Shown piece after piece: positions 24,370 to 33,139 of a stretch of 64,000 nt of DNA (the stretch's first letter is position 1; every line of letters begins with the position of its first letter). This stretch comes from Listeria immobilis (GTDB lineage: Bacteria > Bacillota > Bacilli > Lactobacillales > Listeriaceae): positions 35,901 through 99,900 of the forward strand of contig NZ_JAASTZ010000014.1 of the NCBI RefSeq assembly GCF_014322765.1. Reading direction: 5' to 3'. Position numbers and translations under genes: made by a program. A model generated the notes under the pieces. The model did no database searches, was not told the DNA's origin, and saw only the letters and a program-made list of their open reading frames with translations.

Positions 24370-25557
24370 TTGAAAATAGACCTAGAACAAGTATATACAC
24401 TAAACTTCACGATGAGATTAAGGGCAGATCCCTTGGAAAATAAGAGGTTTTTAAAATGGAGTTTCTTAATAATTTTCTTTTTGAATTTAGGGCAACAAGT
24501 CTTATTGGAAGATGTATCAGGTAATTTTGGTTCGCCTAAAATAACTTCTAGCATGCTTGCTGTTGCGATAGCATCATATTTTCTGCTATCTCCAAAGAAT
24601 TTGACCGTAAAATATCAAGCAACTCAGTATTTACTATCTGCTTTTTGTTTACAAGGGGTCATATTTACATTGGCAAAACTCTTCTATACGTCATTCTTTT
24701 ATGTACTTCAAAATGAAATAACCCTTGATATGAGAATTCTGTATTTTGCCAACGTTATTTTTTTAACGATATGGCTGATAATTTTTATGCTTTCTTGCTT
24801 TTATTTTAAGAAGAGATTACTACGAGGAGATTTTCGGGAAGGCTCAATGACACAAAAGAAACGTAGTAATAATGACGGACTGAATTTAAGTATAAAGAGT
24901 TTAATATTTATAATTGTTTTTTCCTGTCTACTACTCGTAATGCGTATAGTTGGAGAAGATATAAATAATATATTGTTGGCGGTAATACTTCTTATCATGA
25001 TGTTTATCACTTTAGGAGGAATAATGCTATTTCCAGAATACTTACTAACTGCTTACTGTAAATATAAATTCCCAGAGTTTTTTGTAGAAGTTTATGGGAA
25101 AATAGAGGAAGAAGGATTATACTTTGAACATTGTTTGACATACCAAACTAGAAGTAAATTAGACTATTGGCATTTTCCGCTTGAGGATTTAGAAGAAATA
25201 GTTATCAAAAATAATATCAATCAAACTGGGCCAGTGTTCTTTTTCATAAAAAAACCATTTAAGAAAAAAACCTATTATGAATTTAAATATTATTTACCAA
25301 CAAATCAAAAAGTAGAATTAAATAATGATTTATTTGGGTATGAATCCATCGAAGTCGCAGATGCTCTTAAAACACGTGATACGAACAATGTGGATTTAAA
25401 GTATATGCGAAAGCGAATGAAGCGCTACGCTAGAGAAAGAAAATGGAAAATAAAAGCGGATGAATTATATGGGGTTATTTTAAATAATTCAGATGAAGTC
25501 ATATTTGATTTTTATATTCCATTGATAAAAACGATTAACCAACGTAAAAAGTTTTAA
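24370..25557 (+). CDS. Multi-pass membrane protein with soluble C-terminal domain
   Basis: A 395-residue protein starting at TTG 24370, seven bases after GGAGG. The first half has about six hydrophobic helices (about residues 30-45, 57-72, 85-105, 118-150, 175-195, 200-225). The C-terminal 160 residues are soluble, charged and aromatic (DYWHFPLEDLEEIVIK, KKPFKKKTYYEFKYYLP), with a PH-like look. I do not recognise the family. It stands alone between debris and a terminator and is the last accessory gene before the conserved chromosome. Confidence 0.65.
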   Translation: MKIDLEQVYTLNFTMRLRADPLENKRFLKWSFLIIFFLNLGQQVLLEDVSGNFGSPKITSSMLAVAIASYFLLSPKNLTVKYQATQYLLSAFCLQGVIFTLAKLFYTSFFYVLQNEITLDMRILYFANVIFLTIWLIIFMLSCFYFKKRLLRGDFREGSMTQKKRSNNDGLNLSIKSLIFIIVFSCLLLVMRIVGEDINNILLAVILLIMMFITLGGIMLFPEYLLTAYCKYKFPEFFVEVYGKIEEEGLYFEHCLTYQTRSKLDYWHFPLEDLEEIVIKNNINQTGPVFFFIKKPFKKKTYYEFKYYLPTNQKVELNNDLFGYESIEVADALKTRDTNNVDLKYMRKRMKRYARERKWKIKADELYGVILNNSDEVIFDFYIPLIKTINQRKKF

Positions 25558-25558
25558 G

Positions 25559-25591
25559 AAAAATCAAGTTTGTCAGCAGACTTGATTTTTT
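25559..25591 (+). terminator. Rho-independent terminator
   Basis: AAAATCAAGT (25560-25569) pairs perfectly with ACTTGATTTT (25580-25589) around a 10-base loop, continuing into further Ts. It closes the accessory region. Confidence 0.85.
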
Positions 25592-25672
25592 ACATTGGTG
25601 TTAATTTTACTGGTATACTTCGATCAAAATTCCATTATAGTAAGTCTATCTTAACAAATGGAGTTGAAAACA

Positions 25673-26446
25673 ATGATAAAAAACGAAGAAAAATTAAAAA
25701 TGCTACACCAAAAAAAGGAACCGCTAATTTTATATAATTGTTGGGATGTTTCTTCTGCTCGAGCGATACAAGCAGGCGGGGCAAAAGCCATGGCAACAAG
25801 CAGTTACGCAATCGCAGAAAATCTTGGAGTGGCAGACGGAGAGCGACTAACTTTTGACGAAATGTTCCAAGTTCTATCACGAATTGCGGCAAATACACCA
25901 CTCCCGCTAACTGTAGACATCGAGAGTGGTTATGCTGAAAATCTTAATAAACTTGCCAAAAACACTGAACGCCTACTTGAAATTGGAATAGCTGGTATAA
26001 ATATAGAAGATCAACTCATGGGTGCTACCAATCCCGCATTATGCAGCACGGAGGAATATTGTGATAAAATCAAGGCAATAAAACAAACGGTAGCTAAAAG
26101 AAATGCGAATATATTTATAAATGCACGAACGGACATCTTTTTCCAGGGACGAAAAGAGACAGAAGCGCTAGTAAATGAAGCAATCAAACGAACAAAAGCA
26201 TATGCCAAAGCAGGTGCAGATTCGATTTTTATTCCAGGGTTACTATCGCCGCAATTAATCCGTACTTTTGTCCAGAAATCTCCATTACCAGTCAATGTTA
26301 TGCTAATGGACGGAATGGTTTCCACCGCTGAACTAACAGAAATCGGCGTAAAAAGAATAAGTTACGGGCCAAATAGTTATTTTCAGGCTAATTTAGCGAT
26401 TCAACAAGCAGCGGAAAAGATTTTCGGAGGAGTTGAAAATGTATGA
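25673..26446 (+). CDS. PEP mutase / isocitrate lyase family enzyme
   Basis: A 257-residue TIM-barrel protein of the phosphoenolpyruvate mutase/isocitrate lyase superfamily. I start it at ATG 25673 (MIKNEEKLKML) because GGAGTTG is 9 bases upstream. Family landmarks: NCWDVSSARAIQAGGAKAMA (barrel start), LPLTVDIESGY with the metal-binding acidic residues, GINIEDQ, and FINARTDIFF. In Listeria genomes it is annotated as carboxyphosphonoenolpyruvate phosphonomutase, but the exact substrate is not established, and a methylisocitrate or oxaloacetate lyase activity is equally possible. The 3' end overlaps ada by four bases (ATGA), so the two are cotranscribed. Confidence 0.85.
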   Translation: MIKNEEKLKMLHQKKEPLILYNCWDVSSARAIQAGGAKAMATSSYAIAENLGVADGERLTFDEMFQVLSRIAANTPLPLTVDIESGYAENLNKLAKNTERLLEIGIAGINIEDQLMGATNPALCSTEEYCDKIKAIKQTVAKRNANIFINARTDIFFQGRKETEALVNEAIKRTKAYAKAGADSIFIPGLLSPQLIRTFVQKSPLPVNVMLMDGMVSTAELTEIGVKRISYGPNSYFQANLAIQQAAEKIFGGVENV

Positions 26447-27495
26447 TTACTAACTCGCGAGATATTGATAAATATTATGAAATGTTAGTAGAGAAAAACT
26501 CGAATTACGAAGGAGTATTTTTTGTTGGGGTGAAGACAACCGGGATACTTTGTAGACCAACTTGTCCGGCGAAAAAGCCACTAAAAGCAAATTGTGAATT
26601 TTTTAGTACAGCTAAAGAAGCACTTTTGGCATCTTATCGACCTTGTAAACGTTGTGAACCACTTTCAAATCCAACAAAAATGTCGCCAGCTGTGAAGTTG
26701 CTTGTTGATGCTATTGAAAAAAATCCGGAGAAGAAGTGGACGGATAAAGATTTTGATGATTTGTCAATTAGTGCAAATACGGCACGACGCCAGTTTCAGA
26801 AGCGATTTGGAATGACATTTATTGAATATGCTCGGTCGCGTCGCTTGGGGCTTGCCTTTAAACACATTCGAAATGGTGAATCAATCATCAATGCGCAGAT
26901 GGATAGTGGTTATGAGTCAGGAAATGGATTTCGCGATGCTTTTTCAAAAACGATGGGAGATGTTCCTCATAAATCAAAGGACATCACCATTTTATACTCC
27001 GCCTGGCTTGAGACGAAACTTGGCTCGATGTTGGCAATTTCAGATGAGGACCACTTGCTACTTTTAGAATTTGTTGATCGAAAAGGTTTGGAAACAGAAA
27101 TAAAAAAATTGCGCACACGATTAAAAGCAGGAATTTCACCTGAAAAAACAGATGTTATCAAGCAAGTGGAAGCAGAATTGGCGCTATATTTCGATGGGAA
27201 GATTGTGGACTTTAAAACACCAATTCGCTACATTGGTTCCGCTTTTCAGCAAAGTGTTTGGAACGAATTGAGGCGGATTCCAATTGGTGAGACGATTTCG
27301 TATAAAGCACTTGCGGAGAAGCTTGGAAAACCTACTGCAAGTCGCGCTGTCGCAAGAGCAAATGGGGCGAATCAACTATCGCTAATTGTTCCGTGTCATC
27401 GAGTAATCAATAGTAATGGTGCATTAGGAGGCTATGGTGGCGGACTTGCTCGGAAAGAATGGCTTATCAATCATGAAAAGATGGTTCCGGAATGA
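26443..27495 (+). CDS. ada: Ada: bifunctional DNA methyl-repair protein and transcription activator
   Basis: A 350-residue three-part protein. Residues 1-75 are the Ada zinc domain with Cys37, Cys41, Cys68 and Cys71 (GILCRPTCPAKKP, YRPCKRCEP), which takes methyl groups from phosphotriesters. Residues about 90-175 are an AraC-type helix-turn-helix (ARRQFQKRFGMTFIEYARSRR). Residues 185-350 are an O6-methylguanine-DNA methyltransferase with the active-site PCHR (Cys318). All catalytic residues are present. When methylated, Ada proteins activate their own operon, so this gene and the overlapping upstream enzyme gene may be induced by alkylation. Confidence 0.95.
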   Translation: MITNSRDIDKYYEMLVEKNSNYEGVFFVGVKTTGILCRPTCPAKKPLKANCEFFSTAKEALLASYRPCKRCEPLSNPTKMSPAVKLLVDAIEKNPEKKWTDKDFDDLSISANTARRQFQKRFGMTFIEYARSRRLGLAFKHIRNGESIINAQMDSGYESGNGFRDAFSKTMGDVPHKSKDITILYSAWLETKLGSMLAISDEDHLLLLEFVDRKGLETEIKKLRTRLKAGISPEKTDVIKQVEAELALYFDGKIVDFKTPIRYIGSAFQQSVWNELRRIPIGETISYKALAEKLGKPTASRAVARANGANQLSLIVPCHRVINSNGALGGYGGGLARKEWLINHEKMVPE

Positions 27496-27513
27496 AAGGG
27501 AGCCATCTTTTTT
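27476..27513. terminator. Bidirectional terminator between ada and the pentapeptide protein gene
   Basis: AAAGATGGTTCC (27477-27488) pairs with GGGAGCCATCTTT (27498-27510) with one G-U pair, with T-runs on one side and A-rich sequence on the other, placed between convergent genes. Confidence 0.75.
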
Positions 27514-27514
27514 A

Positions 27515-28153
27515 TCATTTTATGTGAATTCCAAATAGTGGCATTAAAGCCGGGGCATGAGAATAACTAATGTTTACCCCTTTTAAATCTTGTGGTAGGG
27601 CAGTGATAGACTCAAAAATGCAAGAGCTAATATCAATTCCACTCAGCGTACAATTTAAAAACTGTGCTTTATTTAAATCAAGACCTTCTAAATATGTATC
27701 AACTAATTGCGCACCACTAAAATCACTATTTGTATAAGCGCCAGATTCAAACAAAACCCATTTTAAATTAGCATAGCGAAAGGCGATATAATCCGCATAA
27801 CAATCATCAAAAACACAATTTCTAAGTGTCGCATCGCTGAAATTCACCCCAATTAATTTGCAATTTTCAAATCGAACGCGGTGGATGACAGCTCCCATCA
27901 AATCTAAATTCGACAAGTCGCAATTTCTAAAAATCACATCTGTTAAATTCGCACTTACAAGAGAGACGGAATCAAACACACAGCCTTCAAAGATAATTGT
28001 TTCTAATTGAAAATGTTCGAAAATTTCTCCTGTAAGCAAAGTTCTTTTAAAGATTTTCTCACTCACTTCCCCAATATCTTCAAGCACGTATGTATCGTCT
28101 GGATAGACCGTCAAATCTCCATCCGGAATCCGCGGCGCAGTAATTTTTTTCAT
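27515..28153 (-). CDS. Pentapeptide-repeat protein
   Basis: A 212-residue protein. From about residue 50 it is a run of pentapeptide repeats, A(D/N)LxX type with bulky central residues (SANLTDVIFRNCDLSNLDLMG, in steps of five), which fold into a right-handed beta-helix. Some pentapeptide proteins mimic DNA and protect gyrase, but many have no known role and this one lacks diagnostic features. The first 40 residues are not repeat. The ribosome site GTGAGGTAAG precedes the ATG on the minus strand. The gene is convergent with ada and divergent from the dehydrogenase gene. Confidence 0.9.
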   Translation of the reverse strand: MKKITAPRIPDGDLTVYPDDTYVLEDIGEVSEKIFKRTLLTGEIFEHFQLETIIFEGCVFDSVSLVSANLTDVIFRNCDLSNLDLMGAVIHRVRFENCKLIGVNFSDATLRNCVFDDCYADYIAFRYANLKWVLFESGAYTNSDFSGAQLVDTYLEGLDLNKAQFLNCTLSGIDISSCIFESITALPQDLKGVNISYSHAPALMPLFGIHIK

Positions 28154-28283
28154 TTTTCTTACCTCACTTTCACTTCTATTATAGCTTATATTGTTTGGAA
28201 TTGGGCTGAAAAATCATTTACCTTTCCTAAAAAACGGCTTACAATGAGTTTAGATGAAAAATGGGATTGGAGGATTGAACGAA

Positions 28284-29225
28284 ATGACTGCAAGCGTATT
28301 AGTAACGGGAAAATTACTACCAGAAACAATGAAAGCACTAGAAAAATGGAAAATTGAAACACTTTTAGGCGATGATTTAACAGAAACTGAACTAATCAAA
28401 AAGGTGGCGGAGGTAGATGCAATTATTTGCCCGCTTTCCACACAAATAACCGCAAAAGTTTTAGAAGCCGCAAAAAATCTTAAAATCGTTGCGAATATTG
28501 GTGCAGGATTTGATAATATTGCTGTGAATAAGGCGAAAGAATTAGGGGTTGTGGTAACTAATACCCCGGATGTATCAACAGAAGCAACTGCTGAATTAAC
28601 ATTGGGGCTTATTTTGGACGTAGCCCGGAGAATTTCTGAAGGAGACCGTCTATGTCGTGAAGCACCTGAGAAATTTACAGGCTGGGCACCGACGTTCTTT
28701 TTAGGCACGGAATTAAGTGGAAAAACCCTTGGAATTATTGGCTTAGGTAGGATAGGACAGGCAGTTGCAAAACGAGCAGCCGCTTTTGGAATGAAAATTA
28801 TTTATTCTGGGCATAATCCGAAAGACTACAACGCCGAATTTGTTAGCCAAACCGAATTGTTAAAACAGAGTGATGTAGTAACAATTCACGCGGCCTACAA
28901 TCCTGATTTAAAGCATTTAATCAATGAAAAAACGCTCCAAATGATGAAACCCAGCGCATTTTTGATCAATGCAGCTCGTGGGCCGGTTGTCGAGGAAGTT
29001 GCACTCGTAAATGCATTGAAAAGTGGAGAGATAGCTGGGACGGCGCTAGATGTTTTTGAATTTGAACCTAAAATTGGCGCAGCGTTACGAGCCTTAGATA
29101 ATGTAGTTTTGACCCCGCATATTGGTAATGCAACTGTCGAAACTCGCACAGAAATGGGACGAATGGCGATTTCAAATGTCGAAGCTGTATTAGCCGGAAA
29201 AGCTCCCATTCATCCGGTTTATTAG
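28284..29225 (+). CDS. D-isomer-specific 2-hydroxyacid dehydrogenase
   Basis: A 313-residue NAD(P)-dependent oxidoreductase, often annotated as phosphoglycerate dehydrogenase in Listeria. I start it at ATG 28284 because GGAGG lies 9 bases upstream; an in-frame ATG at 28254 has no such site. Visible: dinucleotide motif GLGRIG near residue 152, catalytic Arg in NAARGP near 231, Glu in FEFEPKIG, and catalytic His in TPHIGN near 277. Lacking ACT or other C-terminal domains, it is the short form and more likely a glyoxylate/hydroxypyruvate-type reductase than SerA. The substrate cannot be told from sequence. Confidence 0.9.
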   Translation: MTASVLVTGKLLPETMKALEKWKIETLLGDDLTETELIKKVAEVDAIICPLSTQITAKVLEAAKNLKIVANIGAGFDNIAVNKAKELGVVVTNTPDVSTEATAELTLGLILDVARRISEGDRLCREAPEKFTGWAPTFFLGTELSGKTLGIIGLGRIGQAVAKRAAAFGMKIIYSGHNPKDYNAEFVSQTELLKQSDVVTIHAAYNPDLKHLINEKTLQMMKPSAFLINAARGPVVEEVALVNALKSGEIAGTALDVFEFEPKIGAALRALDNVVLTPHIGNATVETRTEMGRMAISNVEAVLAGKAPIHPVY

Positions 29226-29235
29226 AACAGTAAAA

Positions 29236-29270
29236 ATAGCCGTGGTTAGACGCTGCGGCTATGTAATTTT
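29236..29270 (+). terminator. Terminator after the dehydrogenase gene
   Basis: ATAGCCG (29236-29242) pairs with CGGCTAT (29256-29262), loop of 13 bases, followed by GTAATTTT. The U-tract is modest. Confidence 0.6.
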
Positions 29271-29308
29271 GCTAAATTATGATATAATATTTTTTGTCGG
29301 AATACGAC

Positions 29309-29387
<79 letters not shown>

Positions 29388-29395
<8 letters not shown>

Positions 29396-29424
29396 TTAGG
29401 CCGTGGGGCTTAGACGGTTTTTTT
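29388..29424 (+). terminator. Strong terminator after tRNA-Lys
   Basis: A 15-bp stem (29388-29402 with 29407-29421, two G-U pairs, 4-base loop) is followed by a T-run. It ends the tRNA transcript and shields the integrase region. Confidence 0.85.
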
Positions 29425-29486
29425 ATCTGAATTAGTTTACATTAATGTGGGAAAATAGCTTCCGTGGGCAGAGCGTGGGCAGAGAA

Positions 29487-30644
29487 TCATGTAAAAGGGT
29501 TTTTAAATGTATTTGCAGCTTCTTGTTGTTTCTCTTTCAGAACGTGGGAATAGATGTCTGCTGTTGTGTTAAATGACTTATGGCGTAAACGCTCTTGTAT
29601 CACTTTAATATCGAGACCGCTATTCAACAAAAGGGTAGCAGAAGTGTGCCGTAAGTCGTGAAAACGAATAGATGGCAAGTCATGCCTTTCTATTAGTCTT
29701 TTCCATCGTTGGTAATAGCTGTCTGGTCGGAATGGTTTCCCGTTAGAATCCGCAAATAAGAAGTGATGTCCCGCCCAACCCCCGGTACCTGGCAGCGTTA
29801 AGGGTCTATAGCTTTCGAGCAGTGCAGAGAGCCATGTCGGAATATCTACTCTTCCAGTCTCTCCGTTTTTAGTCTCAGACTTGATGCTCACGCCTTCGCC
29901 AACAATCGTGATAGCTGTTTGTTCGAATAGTATTTCATTCTCGACAAAGTCAATATGTTTCCATTCCAACGCCGCTAACTCAGCTTCTCTGCAGCCTGTC
30001 ACTAATGCTATATAAATCATTGCTTGCATTTGTATAGGCTCTTTTGCTAGTGCTCTATCTAGCTGAGCGACGTTTTCAGGTGTGAATATGCTGGGTGGTC
30101 GTTTTTTAACCCTCGGAAGCTTAATTCCTTTTGTGGGATTTGCTGTTAGAACTTTCCACTCCACTGCTGTCTCTAACACTGAGCTTAGCGCAAAATATAT
30201 ATGTCGTACTGTTCTAGCTGAAAGCACTTCTCCTGTTACTAGATTGGCGTCGGGTTTCTGTAACTTGTCTATCAAATTTACGATTTGTAGAGTAGATAAT
30301 TTATTCAACTGTATACCGCCGATTTCCGGGTACAATCTTCTTTTAATCTGTGAGTAGTATTCGTTATATGTTTTGTAAGCAAGATGCCTTTGTGCGTGTT
30401 TCGGTAGCCACTCTTTTTCTACAAATTCCTTGAAGGTGAGCCTAGAAGGGGCTTCATATCCATTCCTTTCTAACTCTTCAATAAAGCGATTGAGCTCTTT
30501 CTCCCTTTCTTTTGCACTCTTCGTTTTTGTCATCTTAGACCGTTTAATAGGTGTGCCTTTCTCATTGTAGCCTACAGTTACCCTCAGGCGCCAGCCCGTT
30601 TTTAACTTCTCAATAGAGCCAACGTATCGTTTTTTGTTTGCCAT
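29487..30644 (-). CDS. int: Prophage tyrosine integrase
   Basis: A 385-residue site-specific recombinase. Residues 1-60 are a basic arm-binding domain (GWRLRVTVGYNEKGTPIKRSK), about 65-170 the SAM-like core-binding domain, and about 185-375 the catalytic domain. The catalytic set is visible: Arg in TGCREAELAAL, His-x-x-Arg in HDLRHTSA, His/Trp-type HK in RLRHKSFNTTADIYSHV, and the nucleophile Tyr of IYSHV. A perfect GAAAGGAGGTGAAAAG site precedes the ATG. It is the leftmost phage gene, 106 bases from tRNA-Lys, which fits integration there. Confidence 0.95.
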   Translation of the reverse strand: MANKKRYVGSIEKLKTGWRLRVTVGYNEKGTPIKRSKMTKTKSAKEREKELNRFIEELERNGYEAPSRLTFKEFVEKEWLPKHAQRHLAYKTYNEYYSQIKRRLYPEIGGIQLNKLSTLQIVNLIDKLQKPDANLVTGEVLSARTVRHIYFALSSVLETAVEWKVLTANPTKGIKLPRVKKRPPSIFTPENVAQLDRALAKEPIQMQAMIYIALVTGCREAELAALEWKHIDFVENEILFEQTAITIVGEGVSIKSETKNGETGRVDIPTWLSALLESYRPLTLPGTGGWAGHHFLFADSNGKPFRPDSYYQRWKRLIERHDLPSIRFHDLRHTSATLLLNSGLDIKVIQERLRHKSFNTTADIYSHVLKEKQQEAANTFKNPFT

Positions 30645-30723
30645 TTCTTTTCACCTCCTTTCAATTAGGAATGTATGTTCGGTTTTCGGGCTGTAAGGAC
30701 CCCAAGAAAAGAGTCCTGTGGAG

Positions 30724-31467
30724 TTATTTTAATTTGATGTTCATGCTCATTAGCTGAGAAGACGCATTGGTCGCACTGATTATGTATTTGTTAGTCTCGT
30801 ATTCCTTAGAAAAAACGCCATCTTGGCTAATCAGCCAGTCCATGTAATCAGCGTAGTATGGGACATCTTTCTCGATGCCAAGAGCTGTTAACATATAAAA
30901 TCCGTAAAAATTGTCACCACCAGAAAACGCATATTCAGTTAAGTTAAAATCGTCGTCATAATAAGCAAAAACACGGCTCCCTGTAGGGACATCATTTAGG
31001 AGTAATTGAAGATAACCACCTTTAGTATTTTCTAGGAAATCAGCATTTTCGTCAATTTTAGTCATACCTTTTTTGGAAACTATCGTATTGTACTTGGTTA
31101 TAAAGTTTTTGGTTTCGGAAGGTATCTGAGCTATATTATTAATTGGGGGTTTGACTGCAACAGTAAATAAGTTCCAGTGCCCGTCCTGTAAACTGACTTC
31201 AACATCAAAGTCTTTGTTTTCATTGCTATCATTGCTCATTTCTATATTGAAGGAACCATCTTTTTTCACATTAACGGATTTGCCTTCAAGTGTTACTTGT
31301 GCCCCTTTTTCTGTTTTACCGGTTAGCTTAGCTTTGCCATTAGGGTCTGCTTGTACAATATCTTTTTTAAACGGGGTTTTTATGTTTGTGTCTTTGACGG
31401 AATCCGTCCCGCAAGCCCCTAGGAGTAAAACCAATCCTAGCAGTAAAATTCCAATTCCTTTTTTCAT
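30724..31467 (-). CDS. Prophage lipoprotein expressed from the lysogeny module
   Basis: A 247-residue lipoprotein with lipobox LGAC. Residues 35-105 resemble a bacterial Ig-like fold (KLTGKTEKGAQVTLEGKSVNV), followed by a mixed domain with aromatic residues. It lies among genes expressed in the lysogen, between integrase and the ImmA-type protease, where temperate phages of Gram-positive bacteria often carry superinfection-exclusion lipoproteins. That role is inferred from position and surface location. The ribosome site AGGGAGCGAG is good. Confidence 0.75.
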   Translation of the reverse strand: MKKGIGILLLGLVLLLGACGTDSVKDTNIKTPFKKDIVQADPNGKAKLTGKTEKGAQVTLEGKSVNVKKDGSFNIEMSNDSNENKDFDVEVSLQDGHWNLFTVAVKPPINNIAQIPSETKNFITKYNTIVSKKGMTKIDENADFLENTKGGYLQLLLNDVPTGSRVFAYYDDDFNLTEYAFSGGDNFYGFYMLTALGIEKDVPYYADYMDWLISQDGVFSKEYETNKYIISATNASSQLMSMNIKLK

Positions 31468-31491
31468 TCTCGCTCGCTCCCTTTTGTTATG

Positions 31492-32019
31492 CTATATGAT
31501 TTTATTTGAGTAAGCCAAATCCGTGTTATCTCTATAATGACAAAGCACATTGTCTTCTATTTTCTTTAACCGTCGCTTTGCTAGATTTGCAGAAACACCA
31601 AAAAGGTCTACTATCTCCATTATACAGTCCTCTGACGAGAAGTCTACCATACCCAACATATGATAGGGAATTCGCAGGTACATGCTCATCTGTTTAGCTT
31701 GCTGCTCCTGCATAGCCTTTTGTTGCCTGGTCATTTGCAACTGATTCCCCGTATGCTCTAACCAATGCGCTAATTCATGAAAAAAGGCCTCTTTGTAATC
31801 CTCGCCTCTTAGTCCACGGGACAGTACAATCCCAAAATTACCGAATGCGACGGAAGGGAAGTCCATTTCCATCACTAAGACATTATACGCAATTTGTATT
31901 TTTTCTGTATCCAGTTGTGTAGGTTTAGTTATGTTGTGCTGGGTCAAACTCCCAGACATGCGTAGTTCCATCGCTGTTGGTTTGTAGTGTTTTATATAAT
32001 CAAACTTAGAAATAGCCAT
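31492..32019 (-). CDS. ImmA/IrrE-type metallopeptidase
   Basis: A 175-residue protein with a zinc-protease motif HELAHWLEH (HExxH) near residue 87, flanked by the conserved GFVLSRG-like strand (here FGIVLSRGLRGEDYKEAFFH). Proteins of this family cleave CI-type phage repressors and so trigger induction; the repressor gene is 15 bases upstream. The C-terminal third holds a helix-turn-helix-like segment (DLFGVSANLAKRRLKKIE). It is transcribed with the repressor on the minus strand. Confidence 0.9.
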   Translation of the reverse strand: MAISKFDYIKHYKPTAMELRMSGSLTQHNITKPTQLDTEKIQIAYNVLVMEMDFPSVAFGNFGIVLSRGLRGEDYKEAFFHELAHWLEHTGNQLQMTRQQKAMQEQQAKQMSMYLRIPYHMLGMVDFSSEDCIMEIVDLFGVSANLAKRRLKKIEDNVLCHYRDNTDLAYSNKII

Positions 32020-32034
32020 CTAGTCATCTCATTT

Positions 32035-32370
32035 CTACATGTTTTCGAATTCATCAATCTTACGTTGCGCCTCTTTTAATGCTCTGATTATGCCCTCCAC
32101 TTTTGCAATATCTTCTGAGGTCAACCCTTCCACATCTAAGAATTGCGCATCCTCTAACCCTTCTAACGGGTTTTTTATGTCTGTTCTTCCTAAAAGATAA
32201 TCTACAGAGACATTGAAGTAATCAGCTACCTTTTGAAGCTTGTCGGTAGAAGGACTACTTTTTTTCCATGTGTACATGGAATTTTTTCCAAAACCAAGGT
32301 CATCTTCTAGTCTTGAGATTGGAATTCCCTGCTCATCACTAATTTTTTTTACTCGTTCAAATGCGGTCAT
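32035..32370 (-). CDS. CI-type prophage repressor
   Basis: A 111-residue HTH_3 (XRE) repressor. I start it at ATG 32370 (MTAFERVKKI), nine bases after AAGG, instead of the ATG at 32379, which sits right on that site. The helix-turn-helix spans about residues 10-60 (ISRLEDDLGFGKNSMYTWKK); the tail is a helical oligomerisation segment with no LexA-type peptidase domain, so inactivation would depend on the ImmA-type protease next to it. It faces the Cro-like gene across the operator region. Confidence 0.9.
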   Translation of the reverse strand: MTAFERVKKISDEQGIPISRLEDDLGFGKNSMYTWKKSSPSTDKLQKVADYFNVSVDYLLGRTDIKNPLEGLEDAQFLDVEGLTSEDIAKVEGIIRALKEAQRKIDEFENM

Positions 32371-32402
32371 ACCAACCATCCTTGTCCACTTAAAGATATA
32401 AT

Positions 32403-32418
32403 ATACATAATTATGTAG
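32403..32418. promoter_or_regulatory. Repressor operator 1
   Basis: ATACATAATTATGTAG contains the perfect palindrome TACATAATTATGTA. It lies 33 bases upstream of the repressor start and shares its sequence with operators 2 and 3. Confidence 0.75.
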
Positions 32419-32432
32419 AAAACACTTGCGTT

Positions 32433-32448
32433 CTATATAATTATAGAG
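32433..32448. promoter_or_regulatory. Repressor operator 2 (degenerate)
   Basis: CTATATAATTATAGAG has the same ATAATTAT core as operator 1 with the outer bases altered. An overlapping palindrome AGAGTATACTCT follows at 32445-32456, which could be a second site. Confidence 0.65.
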
Positions 32449-32565
32449 TATACTCTATCCATAAGCTAATTTAATACGCTAACAGCGCAACAAACAAAAG
32501 CCAAAATATCAAGCTCCCCAGCAAGGTATGGCAATGTAGTAGGCTTATTTAGCTATGCCCTTATT

Positions 32566-32581
32566 CTACATTATTATGTAG
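32566..32581. promoter_or_regulatory. Repressor operator 3
   Basis: CTACATTATTATGTAG has the outer half-sites CTACAT/ATGTAG of the consensus and one asymmetric central base. It is closest to the Cro-like gene and probably covers the rightward early promoter. Confidence 0.75.
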
Positions 32582-32647
32582 TTTATGTCAACATTAGCGT
32601 ATTGGATTAGCGGATACTATAGAAAAAGCAGGAAAGGAGATGACATA

Positions 32648-32845
32648 ATGCCTGTGCAAAAACTGAAAGAGCTGGTTAAGATTGCACTTATCCGTCGCGG
32701 GATTAGTCAAGCAGAATTAGCTAAAACGATTGGTATTTCCCCTACGTATCTATCAGATATTCTAAATGATAATCGTAGTGGCAAGAAAGTAGATGATATT
32801 AAAAATCAAATCACAAAATTACTTGAAATCGACAAGGAGGCATAA
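32648..32845 (+). CDS. Cro-like regulator
   Basis: A 65-residue XRE helix-turn-helix protein (SQAELAKTIGISPTYLSDIL). I start it at ATG 32648 (MPVQKLKEL) because AAAGGAG lies 9 bases before it; the upstream in-frame codons have no ribosome site. It is the first rightward gene after the operator region, opposite the repressor, which is the usual place for Cro. The next gene starts two bases after its stop. Confidence 0.85.
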   Translation: MPVQKLKELVKIALIRRGISQAELAKTIGISPTYLSDILNDNRSGKKVDDIKNQITKLLEIDKEA

Positions 32846-32847
32846 GA

Positions 32848-33126
32848 ATGAAAATCATTGAAGAGTTTAAAGATTACATTATCAATCACAAAGGAACAAC
32901 ACCGATATTTAATTTGCAACACGTGTATAGATTCCCTAATAACTATGGGGCAAGCGTTGTTTCAGGACCATATACTTATGGTATTGAGTTAGCTGTTATC
33001 CTTTTCGACAACGAGGATTGGCACATAATATACGACACTCCGATAACAAATGATATTTTAGGTTATCTAAACGAAGTCAGCTTAAAACGAGCTTTAAAAG
33101 ATATTTATGACTTACCAATTAGGTAG
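32848..33126 (+). CDS. Early phage protein of unknown function
   Basis: A 92-residue protein with a mixed alpha/beta look (NLQHVYRFPNNYGASVVSGP, GIELAVILFDNEDWHIIYD). No domain is recognised. The ribosome site AAGGAGG lies within the Cro gene's end. It sits in the early operon between Cro and an excisionase-like gene. Confidence 0.7.
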   Translation: MKIIEEFKDYIINHKGTTPIFNLQHVYRFPNNYGASVVSGPYTYGIELAVILFDNEDWHIIYDTPITNDILGYLNEVSLKRALKDIYDLPIR

Positions 33127-33139
33127 GAGGTGGGCTTAG

